Assembly: GCA_032622095.1 (NCBI GenBank)
Contig: CP136067.1
Coordinates: 61,328,893 to 61,392,892 of the forward strand
Length of the DNA: 64,000 nucleotides
Source: Siphonodentalium dalli
Taxonomy: Eukaryota > Mollusca > Scaphopoda > Gadilida > Siphonodentaliidae
Direction of reading: 5' to 3'
Shown here: piece by piece, positions 31,988 to 45,499 of the stretch
Layout: each line of letters starts with the position of its first letter
How positions within the stretch are numbered: position 1 is the stretch's first letter
The notes under the pieces: model-generated
The model's database searches: none
The model's input: the letters and a program-made list of their open reading frames with translations, nothing else
What the model was told of the DNA's origin: nothing
Program-made: the position numbers and the translations under genes

Positions 31988-33786
31988 AAGGGAAAAAATA
32001 GCTTTTTATCATTTTTGATTCCTGGGAGTCACTTTAAAGCATTTTAATGCATTTTACAGAGCCTGGTCTTTCAGTCCAATGAATATCTCATGCTTGGTGT
32101 GGCTATTCTTGCTGCTGATGTCTTCTTTCACTTACATCAGCCAAAAAAATAGTAAGATTTTTCATAAAAAATGCCAATTTTTCAAGGTATTTTCAAATTT
32201 TTTCAAGGTGGTAATAGTCACATGATAATGCAAATGACCCATAACATGAGCATGTCAACGACACATATATCAATTGTTATAAGAACCTAATCTAACAAGT
32301 ATTTTGGATTTTATAGCCAGTGATATACAGATATATATCATAAAAGTGTGTCATTTCCACTGGTGGGTATGGTCATTTGAAGGTTAATAGCACTAAAACT
32401 TGGACACATTTAAGAAAATGCTTCAGCAATTCAAAGAGAGCATATCTTTATTCAACTAATTCAATATACACCCACATCCAGTTATCTTGGATCACCCTTG
32501 CAGACCTGAAAATGTCATATTTTATTCTTCAATGTGCTGATAAAGTCATGCGCTTGATGCTCAGCTGATCAGATCTGGACTCAATGACCTCACATCACCA
32601 GAAGTTCTCTCATGGAAAGAATATTGTACAGTCTTCCATAGCTGATCCAAGTTTGCAACACCAGACCCCTAAAACTGAGTGAAAATGGGGCCTGAACATG
32701 ACTGGTGGTGGAAAATTGTGCTTTTTTGATGAATAATGTGTTAAAGGGGGTGGGGTTAAATTGTGTGTGATAAATAAAGAACCACAGAAGTGATATTGTT
32801 TTTGAACACATTTTTTCCATTGATGGGCAATTCTGAAGAAATGTAGGGAGTTACAATTATTCCGCGAAAAAGCGGGCTATCGCTTTAAGGGAAAAAATAG
32901 CTTTTTATCATTTTTGATTCCTGGGAGTCACTTTAAAGCATTTTAATGCATTTTACAGAGCCTGGTCTTTCAGTCCAATGAATATCTCATGCTTGGTGTG
33001 GCTATTCTTGCTGCTGATGTCTTCTTTCACTTACATCAGCCAAAAAAATAGTAAGATTTTTCATAAAAAATGCCAATTTTTCAAGGTATTTTCAAAATTT
33101 TTCAAGGTGGTAATAGTCACATGATAATGCAAATGACCCATAACATGAGCATGTCAACGACACATATATCAATTGTTATAAGAACCTAATCTAACAAGTA
33201 TTTTGGATTTTATAGCCAGTGATATACAGATATATATCATAAAAGTGTGTCATTTCCACTGGTGGGTATGGTCATTTGAAGGTTAATAGCACTAAAACTT
33301 GGACACATTTAAGAAAATGCTTCAGCAATTCAAAGAGAGCATATCTTTATTCAACTAATTCAATATACACCCACATCCAGTTATCTTGGATCACCCTTGC
33401 AGACCTGAAAATGTCATATTTTATTCTTCAATGTGCTGATAAAGTCATGCGCTTGATGCTCAGCTGATCAGATCTGGACTCAATGACCTCACATCACCAG
33501 AAGTTCTCTCATGGAAAGAATATTGTACAGTCTTCCATAGCTGATCCAAGTTTGCAACACCAGACCCCTAAAACTGAGTGAAAATGGGGCCTGAACATGA
33601 CTGGTGGTGGAAAATTGTGCTTTTTTGATGAATAATGTGTTAAAGGGGGTGGGGTTAAATTGTGTGTGATAAATAAAGAACCACAGAAGTGATATTGTTT
33701 TTGAACACATTTTTTCCATTGATGGGCAATTCTGAAGAAATGTAGGGAGTTACAATTATTCCGCGAAAAAGCGGGCTATCGCTTTA
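31988..33786 (+). repeat. Two tandem ~900-bp units between the MITE copies
   Basis: Unit 1 (31,988-32,886) and unit 2 (32,887-33,786) are direct copies differing at only one or two bases (for example CAAATTTTTTC/CAAAATTTTTC). Each starts AAGGGAAAAAATAGC and ends GCGGGCTATCGCTTTA, ends that are weakly inverted (AAAGSGA). Identical 63- and 76-codon frames occur in both and are not convincing genes. I do not recognise the unit; a non-autonomous DNA transposon duplicated in tandem is one reading. Confidence 0.9.
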
Positions 33787-34236
33787 GGTTACACTGGTGT
33801 AAATAAGGTTCCGAGTGACATCTAGCGGATGCGGGAGGAATATATAGGAGAGAATAAAATAGACACTGGGCCCTGATTGGTCAATAGCCGTGTGTGCTTT
33901 TCACATAAAAAAATCATCACACCTCTTCCCTATGATTTCCCATAGGTAAAATAACCATTGGCAAAGGAATTAACCCTTTGTAGTGAAGTTTGAATTTTTT
34001 GGTGTGGTCTAAAATATGACTGTATTTTTTTATGCGGTTCTGACACTAGTTACGAAAACATAAGATTTAAAGGCGAATTCCCTGCTAGACAGACATGATT
34101 TTTTTGTGTAAAAAGTTTCCCAAAATGTCAATTTTTCAGATTTAAAGAAAATTTGGACCCAACATTTATATTGCCAACACTATACGCTAAAACGTTAGCA
34201 CTGAGGCCTATGGAAAACATTTACACCAGTGTAACC
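33787..34236. mobile_element. TA-flanked MITE, copy 2
   Basis: 450 bp, same orientation and ends as copy 1. The outermost borders of the whole composite are TATA on both sides (31531-31534 and 34237-34240). Confidence 0.9.
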
Positions 34237-34240
34237 TATA

Positions 34241-36744
34241 CACAATTATATCAATTCAATCAAGCATTCATTTCATGCCAGCTTTGTCGATGTTATAAAT
34301 TTGACCAAGTTTGGATTTTTTACCGAGTATGTTTTCCTTACTCCTATTAAGTACTAGTTTAAAACTGAGCGAAAAATAGTACTCCACCTGAGTTTGTAAC
34401 AAACCAATGGGAAAATAAGGGCTATGTATGGGCATGCGTCAAATAAAAATTAATAGTGGATTGTTTAATTGTGGATTTTGCTTTTTATGCGACCATTGCA
34501 TTAAAACGACGCGGTTTTATAATTTGATGTATATTATTTGTGAGTTTGGAAAAAGTCTCTATAGAGGCACAATTTTGGGCTATCTTATCAGGGCTTTTCC
34601 AAATTACCATGATTTATACGTCGCTTGGCATTGAGTAAAGGTTCTGATATTGGTTGACCGAATGCAAATATAGGCCTACATGACAGTATATGAGTATTTG
34701 TCAATTCGGTGTCAACTTTTCGTAATATATGTAACGCATCAACATATTAACTCTCTCGTTTTCCCTGTGGTATATTTTGATTCAGAGTCGTACTGTTTTT
34801 CGCTCAGCACACATGGGTGTGGGAAAGATAGTACCGTGTTAATTTGAATACGAGTAAGGTATGTCAATCCAACTATTTAAAATGCATTCAGCAAAGCGTT
34901 TATTTGTTTCTGAAGTCAGCACCCTGTGTGGTTGTGCTTTACTTCTTTCGAAATAGTTCCAATGATTCGCATCAATTTAAATGTCAAAATGATTACGTGG
35001 AGCATGTAAACACCATATTCACAACAACATGACGATGTATTTATGTTTTACTTGACCTGTTGACGTAGAGTTTCGTTGTGATGTCCTGCAATATACACAT
35101 GTATCTTCAGAAACGGTTGTCATCAGATATATGTAATATTATAAACGTCAATTAAGTACATAATTAATATCACTTTAACCTGGTATCCTGGATTTATTTC
35201 CTGACCACCACCAACTGCAATACAGAATTCAGTATATACGTCCCATGCTACGCTGGACTGAACACTGCCATCATGTACACAGAATATGGGGAAGTCTCTC
35301 ATTTTTTGTTATTTAAGACTTGTGTCGTTTGCAATTCATTCTGTATTATTCTGAGAAACCGAATTGTCCATATTTATTTGAAAATTGGCTAGATGAAGAC
35401 AGAAGAATGGATAGTAATTGCTGAAAAAACACTTCATTAAAAATGCTATATTTAATTATGAAAATATACATGATGGTAGCTGTCAGACCAGCGTAGCGAG
35501 AAGACTGGACTCTGTCTTTCATACCCCACCACCACCCCATGCATGTGTAGGTATATAATCCCCAGACAACAAAGTTCGCGGATAGTAAATCCGCTCTTGG
35601 GTTGTTTGGTGAAACTTCGGAGAAAATGTCCCTTTTGTTTGTTGAGTGGTGATAAATACCTCTGATTATTCGAGTGAATGGATAAATTATATCACACTTA
35701 ATCCGCTTAATAATTCAGCAACCAACCATGGGTTTTAATAACCATTTACCCGAGAGATCATGGGAAGACACAATCTCCTATCTTATTGGCCATAGAACAT
35801 TTAGATAAATAGACCATATAACAGTATTATCAGCGACGTGGCGAATGGGGTTCTGTGTGGTCTCAGCCCCCCCCAACTTTGGTCAAAATGTTAAACAGTA
35901 GGAAATTTCATACCTGACACAACATTGTACACCAACAATATATATTTTGAAAGTGTTCTCGTAGTTTGATTTTCCAACGAATTATTAGTGGACACAGACA
36001 CAAGCCGCCCATACAAATTATGTATTCTCTGATAGCACTACCTTCCAGTCACACGCTGTTAATATAGAGAGCATATAACTTCAGTTCGTTGTGTGTTCAA
36101 GACTTTAAATCGTTCAAATGTTCACGAAAAATAGAATATTCGCCTTTCATATTTACCACGAAAAGTTTGTGTTGTCACTATCATAAATATGTATTTATCT
36201 ACCAAAACGCGTTCGGTAAATCCAATATCTGGCAAACCGTTCACAATTTCTGTCAAGTTCTTTCTACTTGTGATGTCTAGATAAGTACTGAGACATATGA
36301 ATTATGTAGTTGGGCATGTGTTGTTTGTAACAAATATTTTAGTACTATAAAATCGATGTTAATGCATGCATAATTACCTCTTATCATTCAAATATGTTGT
36401 TGTTGTTGTAACTAGCGGTCTGGAAGCCTGAACACAACTGTAATCAATTAAACGGTATCTCTGAACAAAACTTTCAGTACAAGAGTCATATTGGGTCCCA
36501 TTAAGATCAATTAGAAAATGTTTGTAAAGTCGTTATAAAAAATATGTAAATATTCGACCAAAAAAAGTGTTTGGGGAGGGGTAGCTAATATCCAGTATCT
36601 CGCAAACCGTTCAAAATTTCTGTTAACTTCTTTCTTCTTATGCTTGTCAGATAACTACTACACTATACGGTTTAAATACTTCGGCATTATTGTAATATCC
36701 GTTTGAATGATGTCTGAAAAATAATATTTTTGTGAAAAAAAATT
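34241..36744. other. No gene seen; one duplicated phrase
   Basis: AT-rich. The phrase CAAACCGTTCA.AATTTCTGT followed by TTCTTTCT.CTT occurs at about 36,230 and 36,605, a small diverged duplication. No open frame is supported by domain or splice context. Confidence 0.5.
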
Positions 36745-37680
36745 TAGAGTGTATTTCGTGAATTCATCGACCTATATATATTGTCCAATTGAGCAATTCA
36801 TAATGGTTTCATAAGGGAAGATATCTCTATTATATATGCATTTTCGATAAGAAATGAGAATTTGTTCACGACCGATCAGTTGAAAATAGACATCTATATA
36901 CACAGACTTTTTACCGCGTATCGACGACGTTAGCGAACATAAAATATATGTTGTTTCAATATTTAGAGTGGTAGCCTATTTCGGGAATTCATCAACCTAT
37001 ATATGTATATTGTTTAATTTTTAGAGTGGTATTTCGTGAATTCATCGACCTATATATATTGTCCAATTGAGCAATTCATAATGGTTTCATAAGGGAAGAT
37101 ATCTCTATTATATATACTCATCCATTTGTATATTTATTTTAGTGAGTTATTTATATAGTACCAGCTGATAATTGTCCCAAAATAGGCAAGTAAAATAATA
37201 GTCACTATATTAGAATACTAGCTGAAACAGGCTCCATTCGGGAGCCTTTATTCATCGTCGGAGGGGCCCGTGGCACATTTTTCGTTATGGGTTGCTGTAG
37301 ACACTGCCTACTCTATTATATATATTGATCGGTATTGATCATATTTACATATTATTATGCTACTTCAAATAGGTTGATATTGGGCCTAAATATTGATATT
37401 GGTCCATATTGGACGTATTTGGTTCTGATATAAGCCCGTGGTGGACTTAGAGTCGTTATTCTGTTGGATGGCGAGGGCCACAGTGAAAACACATATATAA
37501 AGAGCATACATATGGTGCTGAAATAGGCCCATAGTGAGCTTATTTGAATTTTTTAAAATTTATTTAATTAAATAATATTTTTAAATAAATTTTTTGAAAA
37601 ACTAACGCCGCAATAACCTCCGCCAGGGTATCCAGTCACCACACCAAATTTGTTTGAATTATTTGGACACATTCAACCTT
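36745..37680 (+). repeat. AT-rich module, forward copy C1
   Basis: Forward version of the 24.6-25.4 kb module. Includes an internal duplication of the segment ATTTCGTGAATTCATCGACC to TAAGGGAAGATATCTCTATT (about 36,750-36,835 and 37,025-37,110). Ends CACACCAAATTTG then joins the satellite-armed array. Confidence 0.85.
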
Positions 37681-40290
37681 GACCAAATAAACGGTGCGGT
37701 AGGGTGGCCCGCCCCAAACTATACTATACAAACAGAAAACCGCACCCTCTAGCCCGTGCGGTTGCACGTGAGGTGGTCAAAATGGCAACCATAGCCGTTT
37801 TGGTATTTATGAACCGATTATGACTAAATAAACGACGCGATAGTGTGGCCCACACCAAATTATACTATAAAAACCGAAAACCGCACCATCTAACCCGTAC
37901 GGTTGCCACATGAGGTGACAAAAATGGCAACATGGACGTTTTGGTATTTATGAACCGATTTTGACCAAATAAACGACGCGGTAGGGTGGCCCACCCTAAA
38001 TTACACTATAAAAACGAAAACCGCACCCCTTTACCCCATCCGGTTGCCATATGAGGTGGTCAAATAGCAACCATAGCCGTTTTGGTATTTATTTACTTGG
38101 TGAAAATCGGAAATCGGTTCATAAATACCAAACGGCTATGGTTGCCATTTTGGCCACCTCCTGTGGCAAACTCACGGGAAAGAGGGCTGCGGTTTTCGGT
38201 TTTTATAGTATAACTAGCAGGTTAGCCCGCCATTGGCGGCATTCGTACCATGGCTTTGTTCGAAAAAGCAATAGCAACAGGTTCCGAGACACTTGTGCTG
38301 CATTTGCAGCAAATTTCGGCAATAGTCAGAAACATGACAATTTTAATTTAATTTTTTTGTTTTTCAATGAGTTAATTATTTAGTTTTTCAATGAGTTAAT
38401 TGTGCTTTTTTAAATTTTACCCGATTTTTTTTGGTTTTTCAAGGAGTTAATTGTGCCTTTTTAATTTTGTTTTTCAATTTTGCCCGATTTTTTTTGTTTT
38501 TCAATGAACCCGTCCATGACACTTGCCGTATTTAGCAAGTTTGAGCTCAATCGGTTCGAGTCTATAAAGGACACACACATATATATGACACTTCCCGTAG
38601 GTAGCAATTTTTGAGCTCAATCGGCATTCCCTGTAATTTCCCAGTCAATATTTAGCAAGTTTGAGCTCTATCGGTTCGAGTCTATAAAGGACACACTCAT
38701 ATATATGACACTTCCCGTAGGTAGCAAGTTTGAGCTCAATCGGCATTCCCTGGAATTTCCCAGTCACCAACGCGGCGTAATTTTGGTACATATATAGAGA
38801 CCAATTGTCCATCGGCTGTCATGTGTAGTAAAGATGTCTTATAAGCCGACATTGCCGTGGGGATGCCCGTCCCTACACGCGTTTTCGATTCTATGAAGTA
38901 CCCACATATATACACACATACACACATATATCCGATCGGTCGAGGTGTTGGTATCTGATGCAAAAGACGAAATTGTGAGTGTTGGTCAATAGTCCCCGTG
39001 GTGAACCCCAACGCGACGTAAACATGTGTTGCGTTCTAAAAATAGGAAAGCACTTTCTCTCTGCTTTCGAGCGATAACGTTTGCGTAAATACGAAATTGT
39101 GAGTGTTGGTTTGTAACCGGGATTTCTGAGAAGCATTATGCCTATAACTACCCCCCCTAAGCCCTGACCCAAGTGTCATACATACTATAACAATGATGTT
39201 GTAAGAGTACTACATCCAATAAATCTCCCCGCATAGGAAATGCAGTCAATGTTACCATATAACTCTGCAGATGCGAATAACGTTGAATGGGAAACAGACG
39301 CTCTTTATAGAGATGCGTCAAAAACAAACGCTCATTAAATAATCACTTGATTAACCCCCGCCGTGCCTTTGCGGTGATTTGAGATTGGAGAACGGGTGCT
39401 CTGAGCTTCTCTAAACCGCGACCACGTTCGTGTCGGTGTGATTTGACACTTACATAGGAAGTTTGAGCTCAATCTTTACACGCGTTTTGGATTCTATGAA
39501 GTACACACATATATACACACATATATATATACGAAGTCTCAAAATATATAGTATAGATTTGGGGTGGGCCACGTCATTATTTGGTCAAAATCTGTTCATA
39601 AATACCAAAACGGCTATGTTTCCATGTTGGCTACCTCCTGTGGCAACCGCATGGGCTAGGGTGTGGTTTTCACTTTTTATAGTATAGTTTGAGGTGGGCC
39701 ACGTCATTATTTTGTCAAAATCGGTTCATAAATACCAAAACGTCCATGGTTGCCTTTTTTGCCACTTAAGGTGGCAACCGCATGGGCTAGAGGGAAAAGA
39801 TTTTCTGTTTTTATAGTATAATTTGGAGTGGGCCACCATAACGTATCGTTTATTTGGTCCAAATCGGTTGATAAATACCAAAACGTCTATGGTTGCCAAT
39901 TTGGTCATCTCATGTGACAACCACACGGGCTAGAGGGGTGCGGTTTTCGGTTTTCATAGTATAATTTGGACTGGGCCGCCCTACCACGTCGTTTATTTTG
40001 TCAAAATCGGTTCATAAATACCAAAATGGCGATGGTTGCCATTTTGGCCACCTGCTGTGGCAACCGCACGGCTAGACGGATGCGGTTTTCGGTTTTTATA
40101 ATATTGGGCCACCCTACCTGCCTACCGCGTCGTTTATTTGCTCAAAATCGGTTCATAAATACCAAAACGGCTATGGTTGTCATTTTGGCCACCTCATGTG
40201 GCAACCGCACGGGCTGGGTGGTACGGTATTTATAGTATAGTTAGGGGTGGGCCACCCTACCGCACCGTTTATTTGGTCAAGATTGAATGT
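37681..40290. mobile_element. Satellite-armed foldback copy 3, interrupted
   Basis: Forward ~145-bp units to about 38,090 and reversed units after it, interrupted at 38,212 by a 1.33-kb insertion and resumed at 39,556. The right edge ends with GGTCAAGATTGAATG. Over its non-inserted parts it matches copy 4 (41,221-42,450) almost base for base, so the two arose by recent duplication. Confidence 0.85.
38213..39546 (+). mobile_element. ACTAG-starting retroposon-like insertion with 9-bp target duplication
   Basis: 1,334 bp starting ACTAGCAGGTTAGCCCGCC and ending CTCAAAATATA. TATAGTATA lies at 38204-38212 and again at 39547-39555, and the uninterrupted site is present in the sister copy at about 41,735-41,745. 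Inside are two ~130-bp direct repeats (about 38,517-38,770) with AGCAAGTTTGAGCTCAATCG and CATATATATGACACTTCCCG. A related start, ACTAGAAGGTGACCCGAC, is at 59,272. Class unresolved; no coding sequence. Confidence 0.8.
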
Positions 40291-41220
40291 TTTTCGTATA
40301 AGGAATAAGGAACTAGGAATAAGTAACCGATGTCACCGTAGTCATTCCGACCGGTGCATGCATTTTCGATAAGAAATGAGAAATTTTTCACGACCGATCA
40401 GCTGAAAATAGATATTTATATACACAGACTTTTTACCGCGTATCGACGACGTTAACTAGCGAACATAAAATATATGTTGTTTCAATATTTAGAGTGGTAG
40501 CCTATTTCGTGAATTCATCAACCTATATATGTATATTGTTTAATTTTTAGAGTGGTATTTCGTGAATTCATCGACCTATATATATTGTCAATAGAGTAAT
40601 TCCTAATGGTTTCATAAGGGAAGATATCTCTATTATATATACTCATCCATTTGTATATATATTTTAGTGAGTTATTTATATAGTACCAGCTGATAATTGT
40701 CCCAAAATAGGCAAGTAAAATAATAGTCACTATATTAGAATACTAGCTGAAACAGGCTCCATTCGGGAGCCTTTATTCATCGTCGGAGGGGCCCGTGGCA
40801 CCTTTTTCGTTAGGGGCCGCTGTAGACACTGCCTACTCTATTATATATATTGATCGGTATTGATCATATTTACATATTATTATGCTACTTCAATATATCC
40901 TCGGGCAAATAGGTTGATATTGGACCTAAATATTGATATTGGTTCATATTGGACGTATTTGGTTCTGATATAAGCCCGTGGTGGACTTAGAGTCGTTATT
41001 CTGTTGGATGGCGCGGGCCACAGTGAAAACACATCTATAAAGAGCATACATGTGGTGCTGAAATAGGCCCATAGTGAGCTTATTTGAATTTTTTAAAATT
41101 TATTTAATTAAATAATTTTTAAAAATAAAGTTTTAGAAAAACTAACGCCGTAATAACCTCCGACAGGGTACCCAGTCACCACACCAAATTTGGTTGAATT
41201 ATTTGGACACATTCAACCTT
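40291..41220 (+). repeat. AT-rich module, forward copy C2
   Basis: Near-identical to C1, period about 3.54 kb (2.2 kb without the 1.33-kb insertion). Lacks the first copy of the internal duplication seen in C1. Confidence 0.85.
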
Positions 41221-42450
41221 GACCAAATAAACGGTGCGGTAGGGTGGCCCACCCCAAACTATACTATACAAACAGAAAACCGCACCCTCTAGCCCGTGCG
41301 GTTGCACGTGAGGTGGTCAAAATGGCAACCATAGCCGTTTTGGTATTTATGAACCGATTTTGACTAAATAAACGACGCGATAGGGTGGCCCACCCCAAAT
41401 TATACTATAAAAACCGAAAACCGCAGCATCTAACCCGTGCGGTTGCAACATGAGGTGACCAAAATGGCAACATGGACGTTTTGGTATTTATTAACCGATT
41501 TTGACCAAATAAACGACGCGGTAGGGTGGCCCACCCTAAATTACACTATAAAAACAAAAACCGCACCCCTTTACCCCATCCGGTTGCCATATGAGGTGGT
41601 CAAATAGCAACCATAGCCGTTTTGGTATTTATTTACTTGGTGAAAATCGGTTCATAAATACCAAACGGCTATGGTTGCCATTTTGGCCACCTCCTGTGGC
41701 AAACTCACGGGAAAGAGGGCTGCGGTTTTAGGTTTTTATAGTATAATTTGGGGTGGGCCACGTCATTATTTGGTCAAAATCGGTTCATAAATACCAAAAC
41801 GGCTATGTTTCCATGTTGGCTACCTCCTGTGGCAACCGCATGGGCTAGGGTGTGGTTTTCACTTTTTATAGTATAGTTTGAGGTGGGCCACCCTATCGCA
41901 CCGTTTATTTTGTAAAAATCGGTTCATAAATACCAAAACGTCCATGGTTGCCTTTTTTGCCACCTAAGGTGGCAACCGCATGGGCTAGAGGGAAAAGATT
42001 TTCTGTTTTTATAGTATAATTTGGAGTGGGCCACCATAACGTGTCGTTTATTTGGTCCAAATCGGTTGATAAATACCAAAACGTCTATGGTTGCCAATTT
42101 GGTCATCTCATGTGACAACCACACGGGCTAGAGGGTGTGTTTTATGGCCGCCCTACCACGTCGTTTATTTTGTCAAAATCGGTTCATTAATACCAAAATG
42201 GCCATGGTTGCCATTTTGGCCACCTGCTGTGGCAACCGCACAGGATAGACGGATGCGGTTTTCGGTTTTTATAATATTGGGCCACCCTACCGCGTCATTT
42301 ATTTGCTCAAAATCGGTTCATAAATACCAAAACGGCTATGGTTGTCATTTTGGCCACCTCATGTGGCAACCGCGCGGGCTGGGGGGTACGGTATTTATAG
42401 TATAGTTAGGGTGGGCCACCCTACCGCACCGTTTATTTGGTCAAGATTGA
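41221..42450. mobile_element. Satellite-armed foldback copy 4 (uninterrupted)
   Basis: Same palindromic array as copy 3 with the empty target site for the 38.2-kb insertion. A short internal deletion near 42,135 (TGTTTTATGGCCGCC) distinguishes it from copy 3. Confidence 0.85.
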
Positions 42451-43190
42451 ATGTTTTTCGTATAAGGAATAAGGAACTAGGAATAAGTAACCGATGTCAC
42501 CGTAGTCATTCCGACCGGTGCATGCATTTTCGATAAGAAATGAGAATTTTTTCACGACCGATCAGCTGAAAATAGATATTTATATACCAGCTGATAATTG
42601 TCCCAAAATAGGCAAGTAAAATAATAGTCACTATATTAGAATACTAGATGAAACAGGCTCCATTCGGGAGCCTTTATTCATCGTCGGAGGGGCCCGTGGC
42701 ATCTTTTTCGTTAGGGGCCGCTGTAGACACTGCCTACTCTATTATATATATTGATCGGTATTGATCATATTTACATATTATTATGCTACTTCAATATATC
42801 CTCGGTAAATAGGTTGATATTGGACCTAAATATTGATATTGGTTCATATTGGACGTATTTGGTTCTGATATAAGCCCGTGGTGGACTTAGAGTCGTTATT
42901 CTGTTGGATGGCGCGGGCCACAGTGAAAACACATATATAAAGAGCATACATCTGGTGCTGAAATAGGCCCATAGTGAGCTTATTTGATTTGTTTTTTATT
43001 TATTTAATTAAATAATTTTTTCAAATAAAATTTTTGAAAAACTAAAGACGTAATAACCTCCGCCAGGGTACCCAGAGTCACCACACCAAATTTGGTTGAA
43101 ATCGGACCAGCAGTCTGGGAGAAAAATCCGGACAGACAGACAGACGAACGGACGGACAGGGAGATCATACTCTTTTATATATCTAGATTC
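42451..43190 (+). repeat. AT-rich module, forward copy C3, with terminal tail
   Basis: Same module with an internal deletion (joins ATTTATATAC directly to CAGCTGATAATTG at about 42,588). Unlike C1 and C2 it continues past CACACCAAATTTGGTTGA into a tail with AATCGGACCAGCAGTCTGGG, a GACA/GACG run, and TTTTATATATCTAGATT. That tail is probably the true end of the family; the others were joined to the array at this point. Confidence 0.75.
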
Positions 43191-45499
43191 ATGACCTTGA
43201 AAGTGAGACATCAATAGAGTTACCACTCGTGTACAACAAAACACTATATAAATCATCTACATGAATCAGGGAGCTAAATTTGTTCCAGAGCCGGGGAGCG
43301 AGTGCACCGTGAAGGTTGCTGAAGAATGACCTTCACCTGATACATGTGGCATGTTATGAAAGGATGAAATCTTGTTGATTTGATTTGTACATCATATCTA
43401 AATAATTTAAACTGTTGAATTAATGGGGGAATGGATTTTTGTGATTGAGAATTTATTTAACTAGCTGCTGTAGTTCTGGGTTTTTCCAGATACAATTTGG
43501 CTGTGGGATAGCCCTGTCGTACACTTGGGGATTTATTTTAAAAAGTAAACACACGACCTATGATTTTTCTTGCATTTTTGTGATAAACTGGTGTCAATAT
43601 AGCTGGGTAAACATCACTGGAGTGGCCTGCAGGCTTAATTCAGTGAATTTGGCTTAAACATTAACACTGTCGTCTATGGGAAACCATTTAGTTCAGTGAT
43701 TCCAAAAAAGAAAAGAAAAAAATAATTTTACAAAATTTATCGCGCCGGGGGGGGGGGGGGGGGGGGGGGGCGATTTTATTTTACAAGACATGAGGTGGGG
43801 GGGGGGGTGTGGGTGGGTACCCGAGGCCGGAACAGTTTTTGACCACTTTTTTTGCATTTTTTTTCATTGACATATTTTCAAAAAATTTATTGATTTTTTT
43901 TGCGCGCAATATTTTTTTATTGTGTCTGTTTCAGCTTGCTTGGCAGTTTTTATATTGAAAATTGTCTAGTTCACGGTGTAGTTCAATAACAAAAATACTT
44001 AAGATAGCTCTAGGGTAGGGTGAACTTAATGCAGTCTGACAATATCAGCTAATAACTCATGACAGAATATTACAATAATTCTTATACTTCATGACAGTCT
44101 CTTTACTCATACAGTTAGTTGATGCATGAGTGTAATGTATGACATAAGTATTTGTATCAGTGTTTGTATACTAAAATTGATTATTCTGATAATGTATCAG
44201 AATAATGTATAGTTAATAATATAGATTAGACACAGGTAGACATATAATAGTAAATCAAGAGTACAGCCGGTATACTGTAAACAGAAGAACAAATTGGAGT
44301 TATCTGCCCTACACCAACACAACTAGAATGCACTCAGAGAGATGCCAACGTGCGCAAAATGTAATAAACAATAATTTAAAAAATAATTTCACTGTATTTG
44401 ACTTAATTTATTTGAGTTAATTTATTCAATTTAGTTGAGATTATCGCTGATTACTGCTGATTATCGCATAATTATCAGCCAAGAAAATATATGTCTTGCA
44501 CATGTTTGTAAACAGGAAGTAACATTTAATTTGGTCTTTCAAAGAAGGGACCAATATAGAGCGGTTGGTCGTTTTTACAGAGGGGACTAACATAAAGCTT
44601 TGGAGTTTTGGGGTGGGTGTCTAAAATTTTATGAAAAAAAAATGCAAGAAAGGGTGGGTGGGTGTAAAAAAAATGGCAATGTAAAAAAACACCCCCACGT
44701 CTCGCAACTTTTTTACTTCCTGCTCGCGCCGTGATAAAATGTTAATTTCATATTTTCAAATGATAATGGCGACATGTTGGACAGATTTAAAGAAGAAACT
44801 CATGTCATGGATCCGTCGGTAGATAGTAAAGAAAGTGATAAATCTGGGAGTTATGGATGGGGGTAGGTGCCACGAAGGGATTAGGGGGTGTCTACAGCCC
44901 CCACCATTTCGAGGAGTGTAGTCATGGAAAGCTGACAGTGGTTGACCTGATGGCTGGGTCATATGGCTATCTGGGATCGCAACCTCCCACCCAAGATGGG
45001 AGGGGGGGGGGGGGGCTCACGGCACCAGCACTGTAATTAGTGCCGTGTAAGACTGTCATGGTAGGTCTGTTAAACAGACAGTATGCCCTGCCATCTGATA
45101 TAATTCCATGCCTGAGGCATTGTCTTATGTTGTATCATTATGTTTATATATTTCCATTGACTTACGGTTGCTTCATATTGCTAATTTGCTACCTATGTAT
45201 TTTTAATTGTTATTTTCTGTTAATTTAGGTAAATTTTTATTATAAATCGCCAAATTTTGCATGAAAAGGGTTAAAATTGGACAAGATATCCCTCTCAAAG
45301 TGTAGATTACCGTTTAATTTAGTAATAATTCCGCATATTTCAGTTTGTACGAGACACATCAGCTATAATAGTCAAATTGAAAAACAATAATTTTTTTGGA
45401 CTTTATTTTGACTATTGACACTAATTTTCAGGAGGCCTCATATTGAAAAAATTAAACCAACACTGCCCGATATAACTCATGTTTGGTATCAGTGAGGTC
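43191..45499. other. No gene seen; G-run and low-complexity patches
   Basis: A 24-base G run at 43,747-43,770, a second G-rich patch to 43,830, and GGGTGGGTG repeats near 44,650 and 45,000. Palindromic TCACGGCAC..GTGCCGTG occurs near 45,018-45,050. No coding region is supported. Confidence 0.5.

Noticed and set aside
32377-33719. Paired identical frames of 63 and 76 codons
   Set aside because: They are identical because the 900-bp unit is duplicated; no domain, no start context, and the opposite strand is equally open.
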